From Clostridium pasteurianum (GTDB lineage: Bacteria; Bacillota; Clostridia; Clostridiales; Clostridiaceae), in contig NZ_MCGV01000001.1 of the NCBI RefSeq assembly GCF_001705235.1, positions 1,364,001 to 1,428,000 on the forward strand: a DNA stretch of 64,000 nucleotides. Direction: 5' to 3'. Below, in pieces: positions 36,604-45,517 of this stretch; the first letter of the stretch is position 1, and each line of letters opens with the position of its first letter. Made by a program: the position numbers and the translations under genes. Under the pieces are notes generated by a model, which was not told the DNA's origin, ran no database searches, and was given only the letters and a program-made list of their open reading frames with translations.

Positions 36604-37434
36604 TTAATTTTCACCAAATATAAACTTATTTATTGCTTTAGCAACTCCTGAATTATTATTTGTATCCGTTACATATCCTACAACTTTTTTTATCTTATCT
36701 TCTGCATTTCCCATAGCTATTCCTAATCCTGCATATTCTAACATTGATAAATCATTTTCATTGTCACCAATACAAATTATATCTTTTCTGTCTATATTAT
36801 AGAATTCTCCAAGTACTTTTACTGCTTTCCCTTTACATACGCCTTTAGGCATAACTTCAAAATTGTCTTTTCCTGAGCTTGCAACTTCAAATTTATTTAA
36901 CGCTTCTATTTCTTTTCTTAACTTATTAAGTTTATCTAAATCTTTTGAGTTACATAAACATTTTAATATTCCGCTCCCTTTTTCTTCTATAAAATCCAAC
37001 ATGTTTTTAGGATAAACAAGTTTTATTCTTCGGTCTTCTGGAAGATCTTTATTTAATCTAGTATATGTATAATTATCTTCAAATTCCTTATTTGCTATAA
37101 CCATATCATAAGTATTAAAGAACATCGATGCATCATATTTACTAACTATTTTATATATTTCTTTTGAATCTTCCTTTTTTAGAGGCAACTCGTAAATAAC
37201 ATCATCTCTATCCTTTTCCCTTATATATCCTCCATTTGATGCTATTACTGGAGCTTTAATACCTAACATATCTGCATAAATTACTGCACTTGTAAAAAGT
37301 CTTCCTGTACAAACTGCTATTTTTACTCCTGCTGCATGTGCTCTTTTCATTGCATGTTTATTTTCTTCACTTATCTTTTTCTCATCATCAAGCACAGTAC
37401 CATCCATGTCAACACATATTAACTTATAACTCAT
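36604..37434 (-). CDS. Cof-type HAD-IIB family phosphatase
   Basis: A 276-residue haloacid-dehalogenase hydrolase. Motif I is VDMDGTVLDD, motif II SNGGYI, motif III the Lys in KGKAVKVLG and motif IV IGDNENDLSMLEYAG; the large C2B cap lies between (about residues 85-195). Members dephosphorylate sugar phosphates, FMN or related compounds; substrate not predictable. GAAGGAG precedes the ATG. It is monocistronic. Confidence 0.9.
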   Translation of the reverse strand: MSYKLICVDMDGTVLDDEKKISEENKHAMKRAHAAGVKIAVCTGRLFTSAVIYADMLGIKAPVIASNGGYIREKDRDDVIYELPLKKEDSKEIYKIVSKYDASMFFNTYDMVIANKEFEDNYTYTRLNKDLPEDRRIKLVYPKNMLDFIEEKGSGILKCLCNSKDLDKLNKLRKEIEALNKFEVASSGKDNFEVMPKGVCKGKAVKVLGEFYNIDRKDIICIGDNENDLSMLEYAGLGIAMGNAEDKIKKVVGYVTDTNNNSGVAKAINKFIFGEN

Positions 37435-37973
37435 ATAATCTCTCCTTCATTTGTACTGCATATGTCTACATTCTACCACACTTTTTTTATTGATAACAAT
37501 TTATAAATTACATTATCTAAAATTCATAACTTATATGTATATGATCTTCTCATGCATTTACCACTATTATTCCAACACCTTTCCATTCACAAAGATGCTT
37601 TAATATTTTTCCTATCTCTTTTGTTCATTGCTTAAGCTATTCTGAAAGCACCTTCACAATAAAGTTGTCAAACTAAATTAGCCAACTATAAAAACCACCA
37701 TTATTGAAATCCACTTCTTCCCCCTAAATGTTCATAAAAATATCTATTTACAATTATTAATTTTTCTTCAAAAGTCGATTTTGTTTTTTTGTTCCTTTAA
37801 GTATTCCCATAAATATCACATCCTTCTCTTATATACTTTATATTAAAAAAGTAGACAATTGGTAGTTAAATCCAATGTCTACTTTTACCTTACAACTTCC
37901 CTAAGCAGGTGTTTTTGATGAATGACAATAAAAACAATCTAAGTATCTTATTAGAAAACTTACATTGTATATT
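37435..37973. other. 540-bp gap with one hairpin and possible coding debris
   Basis: A hairpin at 37847-37886 (AAAGTAGACA with TGTCTACTTT) lies about 90 bp beyond the ahbB stop and may be the terminator of the heme operon. Around 37600-37790 the minus strand has a broken frame (FEEKLIIVNRYFYEHLGGRS) faintly like a transposase or glycosyltransferase N-terminus, interrupted by stops. Nothing intact is seen. Confidence 0.45.
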
Positions 37974-38441
37974 TTAGACAAAATATTTCATACTTTTTTT
38001 CTTTAATTCTCTTAGAGTATATAAGGCTTCAAATTCCTTTACACCACTTAACTTTACAATATTATATATAGTATTTTCACAACAGGCTTTATTTTCTCCA
38101 TGAATCATAGTATATATATTATATTGCCACTTCCTACATGACTTTCTTTTATAACAATGGCTTATTTCCTTAAAGCTTGTCATAATTTTAACCACTTGCT
38201 CTATTTTATCCTCTGGAACTTTCCATACCACAAGAACATTTGATTTAAATCCTACATTTGTATGTCTAACTATAGCTCCAAATCTGCGTAGAACACCCTT
38301 TTTAAAAAACTCATCTATCTTATTCATTAATTCTTTTTCAGAAATTCCAATCTCTGAAGCAATTTGTTTATATGGTTCTTCAACTATAGGAATATCTTCC
38401 TGAAGCCTCTTTACAATTTTTATTTCTAAAGTACTAAGCAT
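37974..38441 (-). CDS. ahbB: Siroheme decarboxylase subunit AhbB
   Basis: A 155-residue Lrp/AsnC-fold protein. An N-terminal winged helix (PIVEEPYKQIASEIGISEKE) is followed by RRFGAIVRHTNVGFKSNVLVVW and SFKEISHCYKRKSCRKWQYN, ending TMIHGE, which matches AhbB/NirDL proteins rather than true Lrp regulators. With AhbA it decarboxylates siroheme to didecarboxysiroheme in the alternative heme pathway. The usual YQRPTYPDWPYN stretch is altered to YKRKSCRKWQYN. Five bases separate it from ahbA. Confidence 0.82.
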   Translation of the reverse strand: MLSTLEIKIVKRLQEDIPIVEEPYKQIASEIGISEKELMNKIDEFFKKGVLRRFGAIVRHTNVGFKSNVLVVWKVPEDKIEQVVKIMTSFKEISHCYKRKSCRKWQYNIYTMIHGENKACCENTIYNIVKLSGVKEFEALYTLRELKKKSMKYFV

Positions 38442-38445
38442 ATCT

Positions 38446-38898
38446 TCACTCCCTCACTTTAAAAACCGCATTTATTTTAAATACTTTCTCTGCTGGTAAT
38501 TTTAGTATTTCCTCAATTTTAAGAGTGGCCTTAAGTTCTTCTAAAAATTCTTCAATTTTTTTTTCTGATTTTGCTGTTATAGTAAACCAAACATTATAAT
38601 AGTTATCGCGTTCATAATTGTGAGTAACTCCTTCATATCTATTTATAATTTTAACAACTTCATCTAAATTTTCCTCTAAAACTCTTAGTGCACACAATAC
38701 AGTATGATATCCTAATTTTTTAGAATCAAATATTCCTCCTATTCTTCTTATAAGACCATTGTTCTTAAGCTCTTTAAGAATCTGTATCACTGTTTCTTCA
38801 GTTATATTAAGTTTCTTTCCAATTTCTAAAAACGGTCTCTCAGTTAGAGGAAATTCAGTTTGAAGCATATTTAAAATTCGAACTTTTTTTTCATCCAT
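38446..38898 (-). CDS. ahbA: Siroheme decarboxylase subunit AhbA
   Basis: A 150-residue partner of AhbB. The winged helix (PLTERPFLEIGKKLNITEET) is followed by IRRIGGIFDSKKLGYHTVLC and VTHNYERDNYYNVWFT, the AhbA signature with the conserved histidine-tyrosine. The ATG with GAGGAG upstream overlaps the end of nirJ2 by eight bases, showing tight translational coupling; a longer frame reaching into nirJ2 is rejected. Product: 12,18-didecarboxysiroheme. Confidence 0.82.
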   Translation of the reverse strand: MDEKKVRILNMLQTEFPLTERPFLEIGKKLNITEETVIQILKELKNNGLIRRIGGIFDSKKLGYHTVLCALRVLEENLDEVVKIINRYEGVTHNYERDNYYNVWFTITAKSEKKIEEFLEELKATLKIEEILKLPAEKVFKINAVFKVRE

Positions 38899-39898
38899 TA
38901 ATTTTGTTCTCCTCATACTCATTATAAATACACCATGTGTCAGAAGCCATAATATCTCCATTACTATAAAAAGCTGCACGCGCTCTACAACCACCACATT
39001 TATTTTTATATTTACAAGTGCCACACTTTCCTCCATACTCCATTGTTCTAAGCTTTTTTAAAATAGGGCTTTTCCTCCATATTTCTCCAAACGATTTCTG
39101 CTTTACATTTCCAGCAGAAAAATTCAAATATGCACAAGGCTGAACATTTCCTGTAGGGCTAATAATACAATATTTTATTCCTGCAAGACATCCCTTCTTA
39201 AACCTAGTCTCAATATTATTTTGCTCTGCAATTCTTACAAATTGAGGAGCACAAGTAGGCTTTATTTCTATATTTCCCTGTGTTTGCTTTAACATTATAT
39301 CCTTAATTAGATTTTCATAATCATCCTTGCTTAAAATTTGCTCTTCAAGATTTGCTCCTCTACCCGTTGGCACTAAAAAAAACACATGATGAGCTGAAGC
39401 TCCTAAATTCACTCCAAAATCAGTTATATCTTTTACTTCATCTTTATTCCATTTCATTACTGTTGTGTTTATTTGAAATGAAATACCAGCCTTTTTCAAA
39501 TTTTCTATTCCTATAATAGTATTTTCCCACGCTCCAGAATAATTTCTAAAACTATCATGCTTTTTTGCCTTTAGACTATCTAGGCTTATCCCTGCACGCA
39601 TAACTCCTGCTTTTTTTAGCTTCTGTGCTGCCTCTAATGTTATGAGAGTTCCATTGCTACCTATAACACATCTTAAGCCAATTTTTGACGCATAGCCTAT
39701 CAATTCGTAAATATCCTCTCTAAGTAAAGGTTCTCCTCCAGAGAAAATCATTATTTTAAATCCTGCCTTTGATATATCATCTATAAGCTTTTTTCCCTCA
39801 GTTGTACTAAGTTCTCCCTCTGCCATCTTTCCAGAATCTCTATAACAATGCTCACAATGCATATTACACTTATTAGTAGTATTCCAAGATATAATCAT
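38891..39898 (-). CDS. nirJ2: Radical SAM protein NirJ2 (AhbC/AhbD-like)
   Basis: A 335-residue radical SAM enzyme with CNMHCEHC (Cys11, 15, 18), the FSGGEPL SAM-binding segment and a C-terminal SPASM-like cluster (CGTCKYKNKCGGCRARA). The opening MIISWNTTNKCN matches clostridial NirJ2, which sits with NirJ1 and Ahb decarboxylases. Such proteins remove acetate groups from didecarboxysiroheme or oxidatively decarboxylate coproheme on the way to heme. Which step each catalyses cannot be settled from sequence alone. Confidence 0.82.
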   Translation of the reverse strand: MIISWNTTNKCNMHCEHCYRDSGKMAEGELSTTEGKKLIDDISKAGFKIMIFSGGEPLLREDIYELIGYASKIGLRCVIGSNGTLITLEAAQKLKKAGVMRAGISLDSLKAKKHDSFRNYSGAWENTIIGIENLKKAGISFQINTTVMKWNKDEVKDITDFGVNLGASAHHVFFLVPTGRGANLEEQILSKDDYENLIKDIMLKQTQGNIEIKPTCAPQFVRIAEQNNIETRFKKGCLAGIKYCIISPTGNVQPCAYLNFSAGNVKQKSFGEIWRKSPILKKLRTMEYGGKCGTCKYKNKCGGCRARAAFYSNGDIMASDTWCIYNEYEENKING

Positions 39899-39909
39899 AC
39901 TAAATCACC

Positions 39910-41094
39910 TCAAATCAATCCTTCATTTTCAAAAACACCTATTTCATTATTTGTTAAATAGCACGCTGGATCTGACGCCCAAAAATCCCCTGTAACAGCT
40001 TCTGCTCTTGCTCTAAAATTCCCATTGCATATAGAAAGCCATTTGCACTTTCCACATCTTCCTCTTAATAGTTTCTTCCTATTTTTAAGTCCTTTAAGAA
40101 TGGAATTTGAATAATCAGTCCAAATATCTTTGAATTTCTTATCTTTAACATTTCCAAAGGTGTGGTTTGGTGTAAATTGATCAGGATGTACATTTCCTCT
40201 ATAATCAACATTTGCAATAGCTATGCCAGAACGATTTCCTCCATTTATTTCAAGAAGCTTAAGAATATCATTTTCTTTACCCTTAAATTTATCCTTTGCT
40301 TTTAAGTAAAGATAAACAGCATCTGCGTGATTATCCACTGTCAATATTTCTACTTTATTTCCGAGCTCAAGAGTTTTGTCCATAATTAAATCCATCGCTG
40401 CTCTGGCTTCTTTATTAGATATGTCTTTATTAATCATTAAACTTCCTCTTCCTGAATATACAAGATGATAAAAACACACCCTATCAATTTTTTCTTCTTT
40501 AATTAATTTAAATATTTTTGCAATTTCTTCGTAATTATATTGACTTATAGTAAATCTTAATCCAACCTTTTGTCCCACATCTTTGCAATTTCTAATTCCT
40601 TCAATTGCTTTTTCATAAGCTCCATTTTTCCCTCTAAAGCTATCATTTTTTTCTCCTATGCCATCAATACTTATGCCAACATAACTTACACCAACTTTTT
40701 TTATTTTTTTAGCAGTTTCCTTATCTATAAGTGTTCCATTTGTTGAAAGCGTGCTTCTTATATTATTTTTTTTTGCAAATTCTATAAGTTCAAATATATC
40801 CTTTCTTATTAAGGGTTCTCCTCCTGAAAATATTATTACAGGAACTTTAAACTCACTTAAGTCTGCAATTAAGCTATATGCATCCTCTGTTGAAAGTTCA
40901 TCCTTATAGTTTTTTCCATCAGAACCAGCATAACAATGCTTACATCTTAAATTACAAGTTTTTGTACAATTAAAAACCACAACAGGTCCTAAATTACTTG
41001 TAGTTCCATTTTTCTGATTTTTTGCTTCTTTTACATATCTTAATTTATCTCCGTAACTCTCACTTGAACATAAAAGTTTAGATATTCCTATCAT
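39910..41094 (-). CDS. nirJ1: Radical SAM protein NirJ1 (AhbC/AhbD-like)
   Basis: A 394-residue radical SAM enzyme with CNLRCKHC (Cys47, 51, 54), FSGGEPLIRKDIF and a C-terminal Cys-rich cluster (RCGKCKWLSICNGNFRAR). The N-terminal SYGDKLRY and VVVFNCTKTCN fit NirJ1. It is the first gene of the operon nirJ1-nirJ2-ahbA-ahbB and lies 11 bp from nirJ2. Together they would make heme from siroheme without protoporphyrin, the route used by anaerobes and archaea. Confidence 0.82.
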   Translation of the reverse strand: MIGISKLLCSSESYGDKLRYVKEAKNQKNGTTSNLGPVVVFNCTKTCNLRCKHCYAGSDGKNYKDELSTEDAYSLIADLSEFKVPVIIFSGGEPLIRKDIFELIEFAKKNNIRSTLSTNGTLIDKETAKKIKKVGVSYVGISIDGIGEKNDSFRGKNGAYEKAIEGIRNCKDVGQKVGLRFTISQYNYEEIAKIFKLIKEEKIDRVCFYHLVYSGRGSLMINKDISNKEARAAMDLIMDKTLELGNKVEILTVDNHADAVYLYLKAKDKFKGKENDILKLLEINGGNRSGIAIANVDYRGNVHPDQFTPNHTFGNVKDKKFKDIWTDYSNSILKGLKNRKKLLRGRCGKCKWLSICNGNFRARAEAVTGDFWASDPACYLTNNEIGVFENEGLI

Positions 41095-41237
41095 ATACTA
41101 ACTCCTTAGTTTTAAATAAATTTTCTGTAAAGTATATTTACAAAGCTTTGAAATTATTCTTTAATGCATCCCGTATTTACTACTTCCTCTAATACTTTTA
41201 CTCTACAGATAAACCACCCTTTGGAGATTATTAAAAC

Positions 41238-41276
41238 AAAAGCATTGATTTAAGTTAATTCTAAATCAATGCTTTT
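41238..41276. terminator. Strong hairpin upstream of nirJ1
   Basis: AAAAGCATTGATTTA and TAAATCAATGCTTTT form a perfect 15-bp stem with a 9-base loop. Flanking A and T runs would let it terminate in either direction. It is 144 bp before nirJ1 and 138 bp after the epimerase stop, so it may be a second terminator of the uronate unit or a leader attenuator of the heme operon. The rest of 41095-41413 shows only the next hairpin. Confidence 0.65.
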
Positions 41277-41368
41277 ACTCTCTAATTTTTAGATCAAACT
41301 ATATATACCTTTTCCTCTAATTATTATAAAGCCTTCTTATGCAATACCATAATTGCCTAAATAAAAAG

Positions 41369-41406
41369 CCTAAATTGCACAGTTAGCATTAGCTGAACAA
41401 TTTAGG
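41369..41406 (-). terminator. Terminator of the aldose epimerase gene
   Basis: CCTAAATTG and CAATTTAGG enclose a second small stem (GTTAGC-like) and are followed on the minus strand by CTTTTTATTT. It lies 8 bp after the epimerase stop. Confidence 0.7.
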
Positions 41407-41413
41407 TTTTGAT

Positions 41414-42433
41414 TTACTTTATATCTTCTACAAATATGTTACACTCTTCACTCCACATTTCACCTGGCTTGATTGTGGTAAAACCAGAGATGCTCTTGTC
41501 CATTTTTACGTTTGGAGAGTTTATAATCGATGATTGAGGTTCTATACATACATATTTTTTATCCCCCATATCATTCCATACTACAAGATATTTATAGCTA
41601 TCACCCATTTTATAAACTACTCTTAACTTCTTTGAAACATCCTCAATAAAGGCACCCTTAAAGTCTTTTCCGTTAACCTTAATATTTTTCAAAGAATAAA
41701 GTGATTCTATTGGATGACATGATGGCACAATACCATCTTCTACATATTTTCTCTGTTCATCATTAAGTTCTAAACTTTCTTCTGTAGGAAGTTTTCTTCC
41801 GTCTTGAGGCCAATATTTATCCACAGATACCTTAAGCCTATAGTCCCCTACTTTTCCATCCTCACAAAATGGAACATTAAAAGGAGTATGGTATCCAACT
41901 GATACTGGCATTTCCTCACTGCTCAAATTTTTAACACTTGTTATCTGCTTTAAACCATTCTTAGAAAGCTCATATGACAATTTGAATAGAAACTTATGAT
42001 TAAAGTATTTATAAAATTTATGTTTTTCAGTAAATGCAAACTCAACTTCTACTACTACTTTATCATCAAAAATTTGCTTTTTAGTTAATTCCCATTTTTC
42101 GCTCTTGATAAAACCATGTAAATAATTATTATTTTTAGGCTCATTTATTGGAAACTTATATACTTTTTCGCCTAATTTAAAAGTACCATCCTCTATTCTA
42201 TTTGGAGGAAACAATACTGGAAGTCCATATACTTGAGGTCTTTTTCTGAAATCTGTAAGACTTAAATCTTCTAAAGGAGTTCTTAATATACTGACTTTTT
42301 TATCAATATTTTTAAGCTCTACTACATTTCCACCTACATCAGGCACAATAATAGCTTCATACCCTCCTGCTGAAAACTTTACAGCCCAATTGTTTTTCCA
42401 AGAAATTTCTTTTATATATGAATTTTGATTCAA
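41414..42433 (-). CDS. Aldose 1-epimerase family protein
   Basis: A 339-residue galactose-mutarotase-fold protein, with NRIEDGTFKLGEKVYKFPIN, YLHGFIKSEKW (His of the active site), VGYHTPFNVPF with the second His, and KYLVVWNDMGDKKYVCIEPQ with the catalytic glutamate. It probably interconverts anomers of a uronic or related sugar for the neighbouring uxaB and uxaC. A longer frame begins at 42469, but the only ribosome site (GTGGAG) suits the TTG shown; the paralog at 49133 has the same arrangement. It ends the uxaB unit and has a close paralog at the other end of the cluster. Confidence 0.78.
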   Translation of the reverse strand: MNQNSYIKEISWKNNWAVKFSAGGYEAIIVPDVGGNVVELKNIDKKVSILRTPLEDLSLTDFRKRPQVYGLPVLFPPNRIEDGTFKLGEKVYKFPINEPKNNNYLHGFIKSEKWELTKKQIFDDKVVVEVEFAFTEKHKFYKYFNHKFLFKLSYELSKNGLKQITSVKNLSSEEMPVSVGYHTPFNVPFCEDGKVGDYRLKVSVDKYWPQDGRKLPTEESLELNDEQRKYVEDGIVPSCHPIESLYSLKNIKVNGKDFKGAFIEDVSKKLRVVYKMGDSYKYLVVWNDMGDKKYVCIEPQSSIINSPNVKMDKSISGFTTIKPGEMWSEECNIFVEDIK

Positions 42434-42510
42434 ACTTTTCATCTCCACACTCATCATAACGTAAGGCATCTAAAAAAAGATGCCTAAGACTAATTTTATT
42501 ACCTCAAAAG

Positions 42511-43962
42511 TTACATAACTGTTTTTACAGCTTCCTTTATTCCAAGTTTATCAATATTCTTTAAGTTTTTAGTTACTGCTTCTGTTAATCCTTCTACTTT
42601 ATTTAAATCCATTTTCCAGTTCTTTTCATATCCTAATACAGTCTTAACTATATTTTCGTATCCTGCATCACTACCATCAAATTTTGACCATAATTCTTTA
42701 TATAAATCTAATACATCCTGATTATCTGATAATTTAATGTCTTCATTTCCTCTTTTACCTTTATAGAACTCTATTAAAGCTGCTAATGAGAATACAAGTT
42801 TCTTTGGAAGTACTCCCTTTCTCTTTTTGTACTCTAATAATGATGGTAAATCTCTAGTTTCAAACTTTGACATAGAATTTAATGCTATGCTCATAAGATA
42901 ATGTTTTACAAATGGGTTTGTAAATCTTTCAAGTACAGCTCCTGCAAAGTATTTAAGTTCATCTTCTGGTAAATCTAGTGTTGGTATTATTTCATCATAT
43001 ACTGTTTCATGTAAGTATTTTCCCATTACCTTATCTGCAACTGATTCTCCAACTGTATCCAATCCATAAAGATAAGCTACTGGAACAAGTGATGTATGTG
43101 CACCATTTAATATTCTAACTTTTCTAGTTCTATATGGTGTAACATCCTTAACGATTTTTACATTTAATCCTGCTTTTTCAAATGGAAGTTCATTTCCTAT
43201 CCATGCTGGTCCTTCGATTACCCATAAGTGGAAGTACTCTCCTACATCAACTAAATTGTCTTCATATCCTAATTCTTTAAGTACTTCATCTATAGTATCT
43301 CTTGGATATCCTGGAACAATTCTATCTACTAATGAACAGCAGAAAGTATTTGCTTCCTTTAACCAAGTAGTAAATTCTAAGCCAAGGTTCCAAAGTTCTG
43401 CATACTTGAATATAATTTTTTCAAGTTTTTCACCATTTCTATCAATAAGTTCACATGGGATGATAATAAATCCTTTGTTTTTATCACCTTTAAAGAACTT
43501 GAATCTTCTATATAATAATGTTGTTAATTTAGCTGGATAACTGCTTGGACATTTACTATCATCAAGCTTATCATTTTCATCAAAAGCTATTCCTGCTTCA
43601 GTAGTATTTGAAACAACAAATCTCATTTCTGGATTTTCTGCAAGCTTTAAGTATTCATCATAATTTGAATATGGATTTATACCTCTACTTACACTTTCAA
43701 TTACTTCATGCTCTTTAATAGGTTTTCCGTCTTTTACTCCCTGTAAATATAGTGTATAAAGTCCATCTTGTTCATTAAGTTTATCTACTAATCCTCCAGC
43801 TAAAGGTTGAACTATTACTACACTACTGTTAAAACCAGCTTCTTTATTCATTTTATTTATTTGCCAATCTACAAATGCTCTTAAAAAATTTCCTTCTCCA
43901 AATTGTATAACTCTTTCTGGATATTTTTTATATCCTTTAAAATTACTCCTATTTAATTTCAT
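42511..43962 (-). CDS. uxaB: Tagaturonate reductase (altronate oxidoreductase)
   Basis: A 483-residue mannitol-dehydrogenase-family enzyme that reduces D-tagaturonate to D-altronate with [21 protein letters not shown] is the nucleotide-binding start, [16 protein letters not shown] the middle, and [21 protein letters not shown] contains the catalytic Lys/Asn/His segment. The ATG with GGAGGAAGAAG upstream is preferred to the GTG five codons earlier. Two LacI-type operators lie upstream (43991-44096). altronate dehydratase is not adjacent, so the pathway must continue elsewhere in the genome. The fructuronate reductase relative (UxuB) is the alternative. Confidence 0.85.
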   Translation of the reverse strand: MKLNRSNFKGYKKYPERVIQFGEGNFLRAFVDWQINKMNKEAGFNSSVVIVQPLAGGLVDKLNEQDGLYTLYLQGVKDGKPIKEHEVIESVSRGINPYSNYDEYLKLAENPEMRFVVSNTTEAGIAFDENDKLDDSKCPSSYPAKLTTLLYRRFKFFKGDKNKGFIIIPCELIDRNGEKLEKIIFKYAELWNLGLEFTTWLKEANTFCCSLVDRIVPGYPRDTIDEVLKELGYEDNLVDVGEYFHLWVIEGPAWIGNELPFEKAGLNVKIVKDVTPYRTRKVRILNGAHTSLVPVAYLYGLDTVGESVADKVMGKYLHETVYDEIIPTLDLPEDELKYFAGAVLERFTNPFVKHYLMSIALNSMSKFETRDLPSLLEYKKRKGVLPKKLVFSLAALIEFYKGKRGNEDIKLSDNQDVLDLYKELWSKFDGSDAGYENIVKTVLGYEKNWKMDLNKVEGLTEAVTKNLKNIDKLGIKEAVKTVM

Positions 43963-43990
43963 AACTTCTTCCTCCACCTTATATTCTATA

Positions 43991-44008
43991 TTGTTAACGT
44001 GTTCGAAA
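43991..44008. promoter_or_regulatory. LacI-type operator 1 before uxaB
   Basis: TTGTTAACGTGTTCGAAA is an imperfect palindrome centred on ACGT, closely related to five other sites in the cluster. It lies about 30 bp before the uxaB start, near where its promoter would end. Confidence 0.65.
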
Positions 44009-44078
44009 TATGAGATGGCATTCTAACGTCAATAATTCTAATTTATAGTAAAAATGTATTGATTACTTTGATATAACA

Positions 44079-44096
44079 TTTCGAACACGTAAACAT
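44079..44096. promoter_or_regulatory. LacI-type operator 2 before uxaB
   Basis: TTTCGAACACGTAAACAT is nearly the reverse complement of operator 1, with centres 88 bp apart. Together they could support DNA looping by a dimer-of-dimers repressor. The rest of the 43963-44290 gap shows no further feature. Confidence 0.65.
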
Positions 44097-44290
44097 CAAA
44101 TTTTATAAAAAGACTTTAATTTTATTACTCATACTCATTTTAAAAGCTACATTCTGAGTTTCAGGTGAAGTTTAAAAACTTTCACCTAAAATCAAATGCA
44201 TATTAAATCGTTAAATACCGGCTTTATAACACTTGAGTTTATTAAGTAATATCAATATGTATAAATATTATAAGCAGTATTTTTAACGCA

Positions 44291-45295
44291 TTAGCTCTCT
44301 ATTTTTTTTACAGAATCTCTTATAATAAGTTCTGTACCTATGTAAATTTTCTTTGCTTCAAATTCGGAATCTTTTATAAGCTCAAACATTTTATTAGCTC
44401 CAACTATACCAATTTGCATTGATTGTTTCCTTATTGTTGTAAGCGCAGGTGTCACATATTCACAAAATATACTTCCATCAAATCCAACAAGAGAAATATC
44501 ATCTGGGACTTTTAGTCCACTCATTGCAACAGCCTTAATAGCACCTACAGCCATATCATCATTAGAACAAAAAACAGCAGTAGGTCTATCATCTAGTTCA
44601 AGTAACTCTTTCATAGCTGAAAATCCACTTTCAACATCATAATTTCCACTCTTAAAATATTTGTTTTGAATTTGCATTTTATTATCTACTAAAGCATTTA
44701 TAAAACCATACTTTCTGTGTACAGATGATTTAAAGCCTTCTTTACCCTCTATAATTGCTATTTTCTTGTGTCCATTCTTGATCAAATATTCTGTGGCAGC
44801 ATATGCTCCCTCTTTTTCAGCAGAAACTATATTTATAATATTTTTTTCTTCTATTTCTCTATTTAAAACTACCAAAGGTATTTCCTTGTTCATTACATCA
44901 TATATAAAGGGATTATCACTTTCACTTTGACTTACTAATATTATTCCATCAAATCTTTTTCTGGTTATGTATTTAAAATCACCGCAATTATCAATTCCTT
45001 TTATAACTAAATTATAATTTTGTTCTACTACACTGCTAACCCCATCTACAATTTCATGAAAGAAACTCGGGGATGTACCTTTACTAATACTCGAAAAAAA
45101 GAGTCCTATATTATAAGATTTATTTAGAACTAAGCTTTTAGCATTATAATTTGGCACATAATTAAATTTTTTTGCTATTTCCAAAATTCTCTTTTTTGTA
45201 TCTTCGTTTATAACAGGACTATTGTTCAAAGCCCTTGAAACGGTAGTATGAGAAACATTGGCTATCTTAGCAATATCCTTAATTGTAACACTCAT
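44291..45295 (-). CDS. LacI family transcriptional regulator of uronate genes
   Basis: A 334-residue repressor. VTIKDIAKIANVSHTTVSRALNNSP is the LacI helix-turn-helix with its hinge following, and the periplasmic-binding-protein-like effector domain contains YNIGLFFSSIS and DDMAVGAIKAV with VSLVGFDGS. The GGGTGTG-preceded ATG is used; an in-frame ATG 42 bases earlier has no site. Three pairs of similar operators lie before uxaB, before this gene and before uxaC, making it the likely regulator of the cluster, with a uronate or its breakdown product as inducer. Confidence 0.87.
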   Translation of the reverse strand: MSVTIKDIAKIANVSHTTVSRALNNSPVINEDTKKRILEIAKKFNYVPNYNAKSLVLNKSYNIGLFFSSISKGTSPSFFHEIVDGVSSVVEQNYNLVIKGIDNCGDFKYITRKRFDGIILVSQSESDNPFIYDVMNKEIPLVVLNREIEEKNIINIVSAEKEGAYAATEYLIKNGHKKIAIIEGKEGFKSSVHRKYGFINALVDNKMQIQNKYFKSGNYDVESGFSAMKELLELDDRPTAVFCSNDDMAVGAIKAVAMSGLKVPDDISLVGFDGSIFCEYVTPALTTIRKQSMQIGIVGANKMFELIKDSEFEAKKIYIGTELIIRDSVKKIES

Positions 45296-45409
45296 TTTTT
45301 TAACACACCCTTCAAGTAACAATATTGACAATTTCATAATAACACAATAAGCCCTAAATAAACTACTTTCTTTTAGTATTTTTAAAAATCAATATAGCTG
45401 CATAAAGTC

Positions 45410-45426
45410 TTGTTAACGTTGTCAAG
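45410..45426. promoter_or_regulatory. LacI-type operator upstream of the regulator gene, site 1
   Basis: TTGTTAACGTTGTCAAG, ending about 115 bp before the lacI-type start, matches the uxaC-side site (CTGTTAACGTTGTCAGG) almost base for base, showing a shared binding protein. Confidence 0.65.
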
Positions 45427-45474
45427 TCTTTATGATATCATTATAACTCAGTATTTATAAAATATCAATAGTTT

Positions 45475-45492
45475 TTGTTCACGTTAACAGAA
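45475..45492. promoter_or_regulatory. LacI-type operator upstream of the regulator gene, site 2
   Basis: TTGTTCACGTTAACAGAA is centred 65 bp from site 1, about six helical turns. It lies just after the transporter stop and would support autoregulation. Confidence 0.65.
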
Positions 45493-45517
45493 ACTATTGA
45501 TATTTTATTATATAGTA

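Noticed and set aside
37600-37790. Broken frame resembling a transposase or glycosyltransferase start
   Set aside because: Stops interrupt it every few dozen codons and the similarity is too faint to name a family; mentioned only in the gap entry.
41238-41276. Hairpin before nirJ1 as a heme or iron riboswitch
   Set aside because: Only a simple 15-bp stem with A/T flanks is visible, without any conserved aptamer-like sequence; it is better called a terminator.
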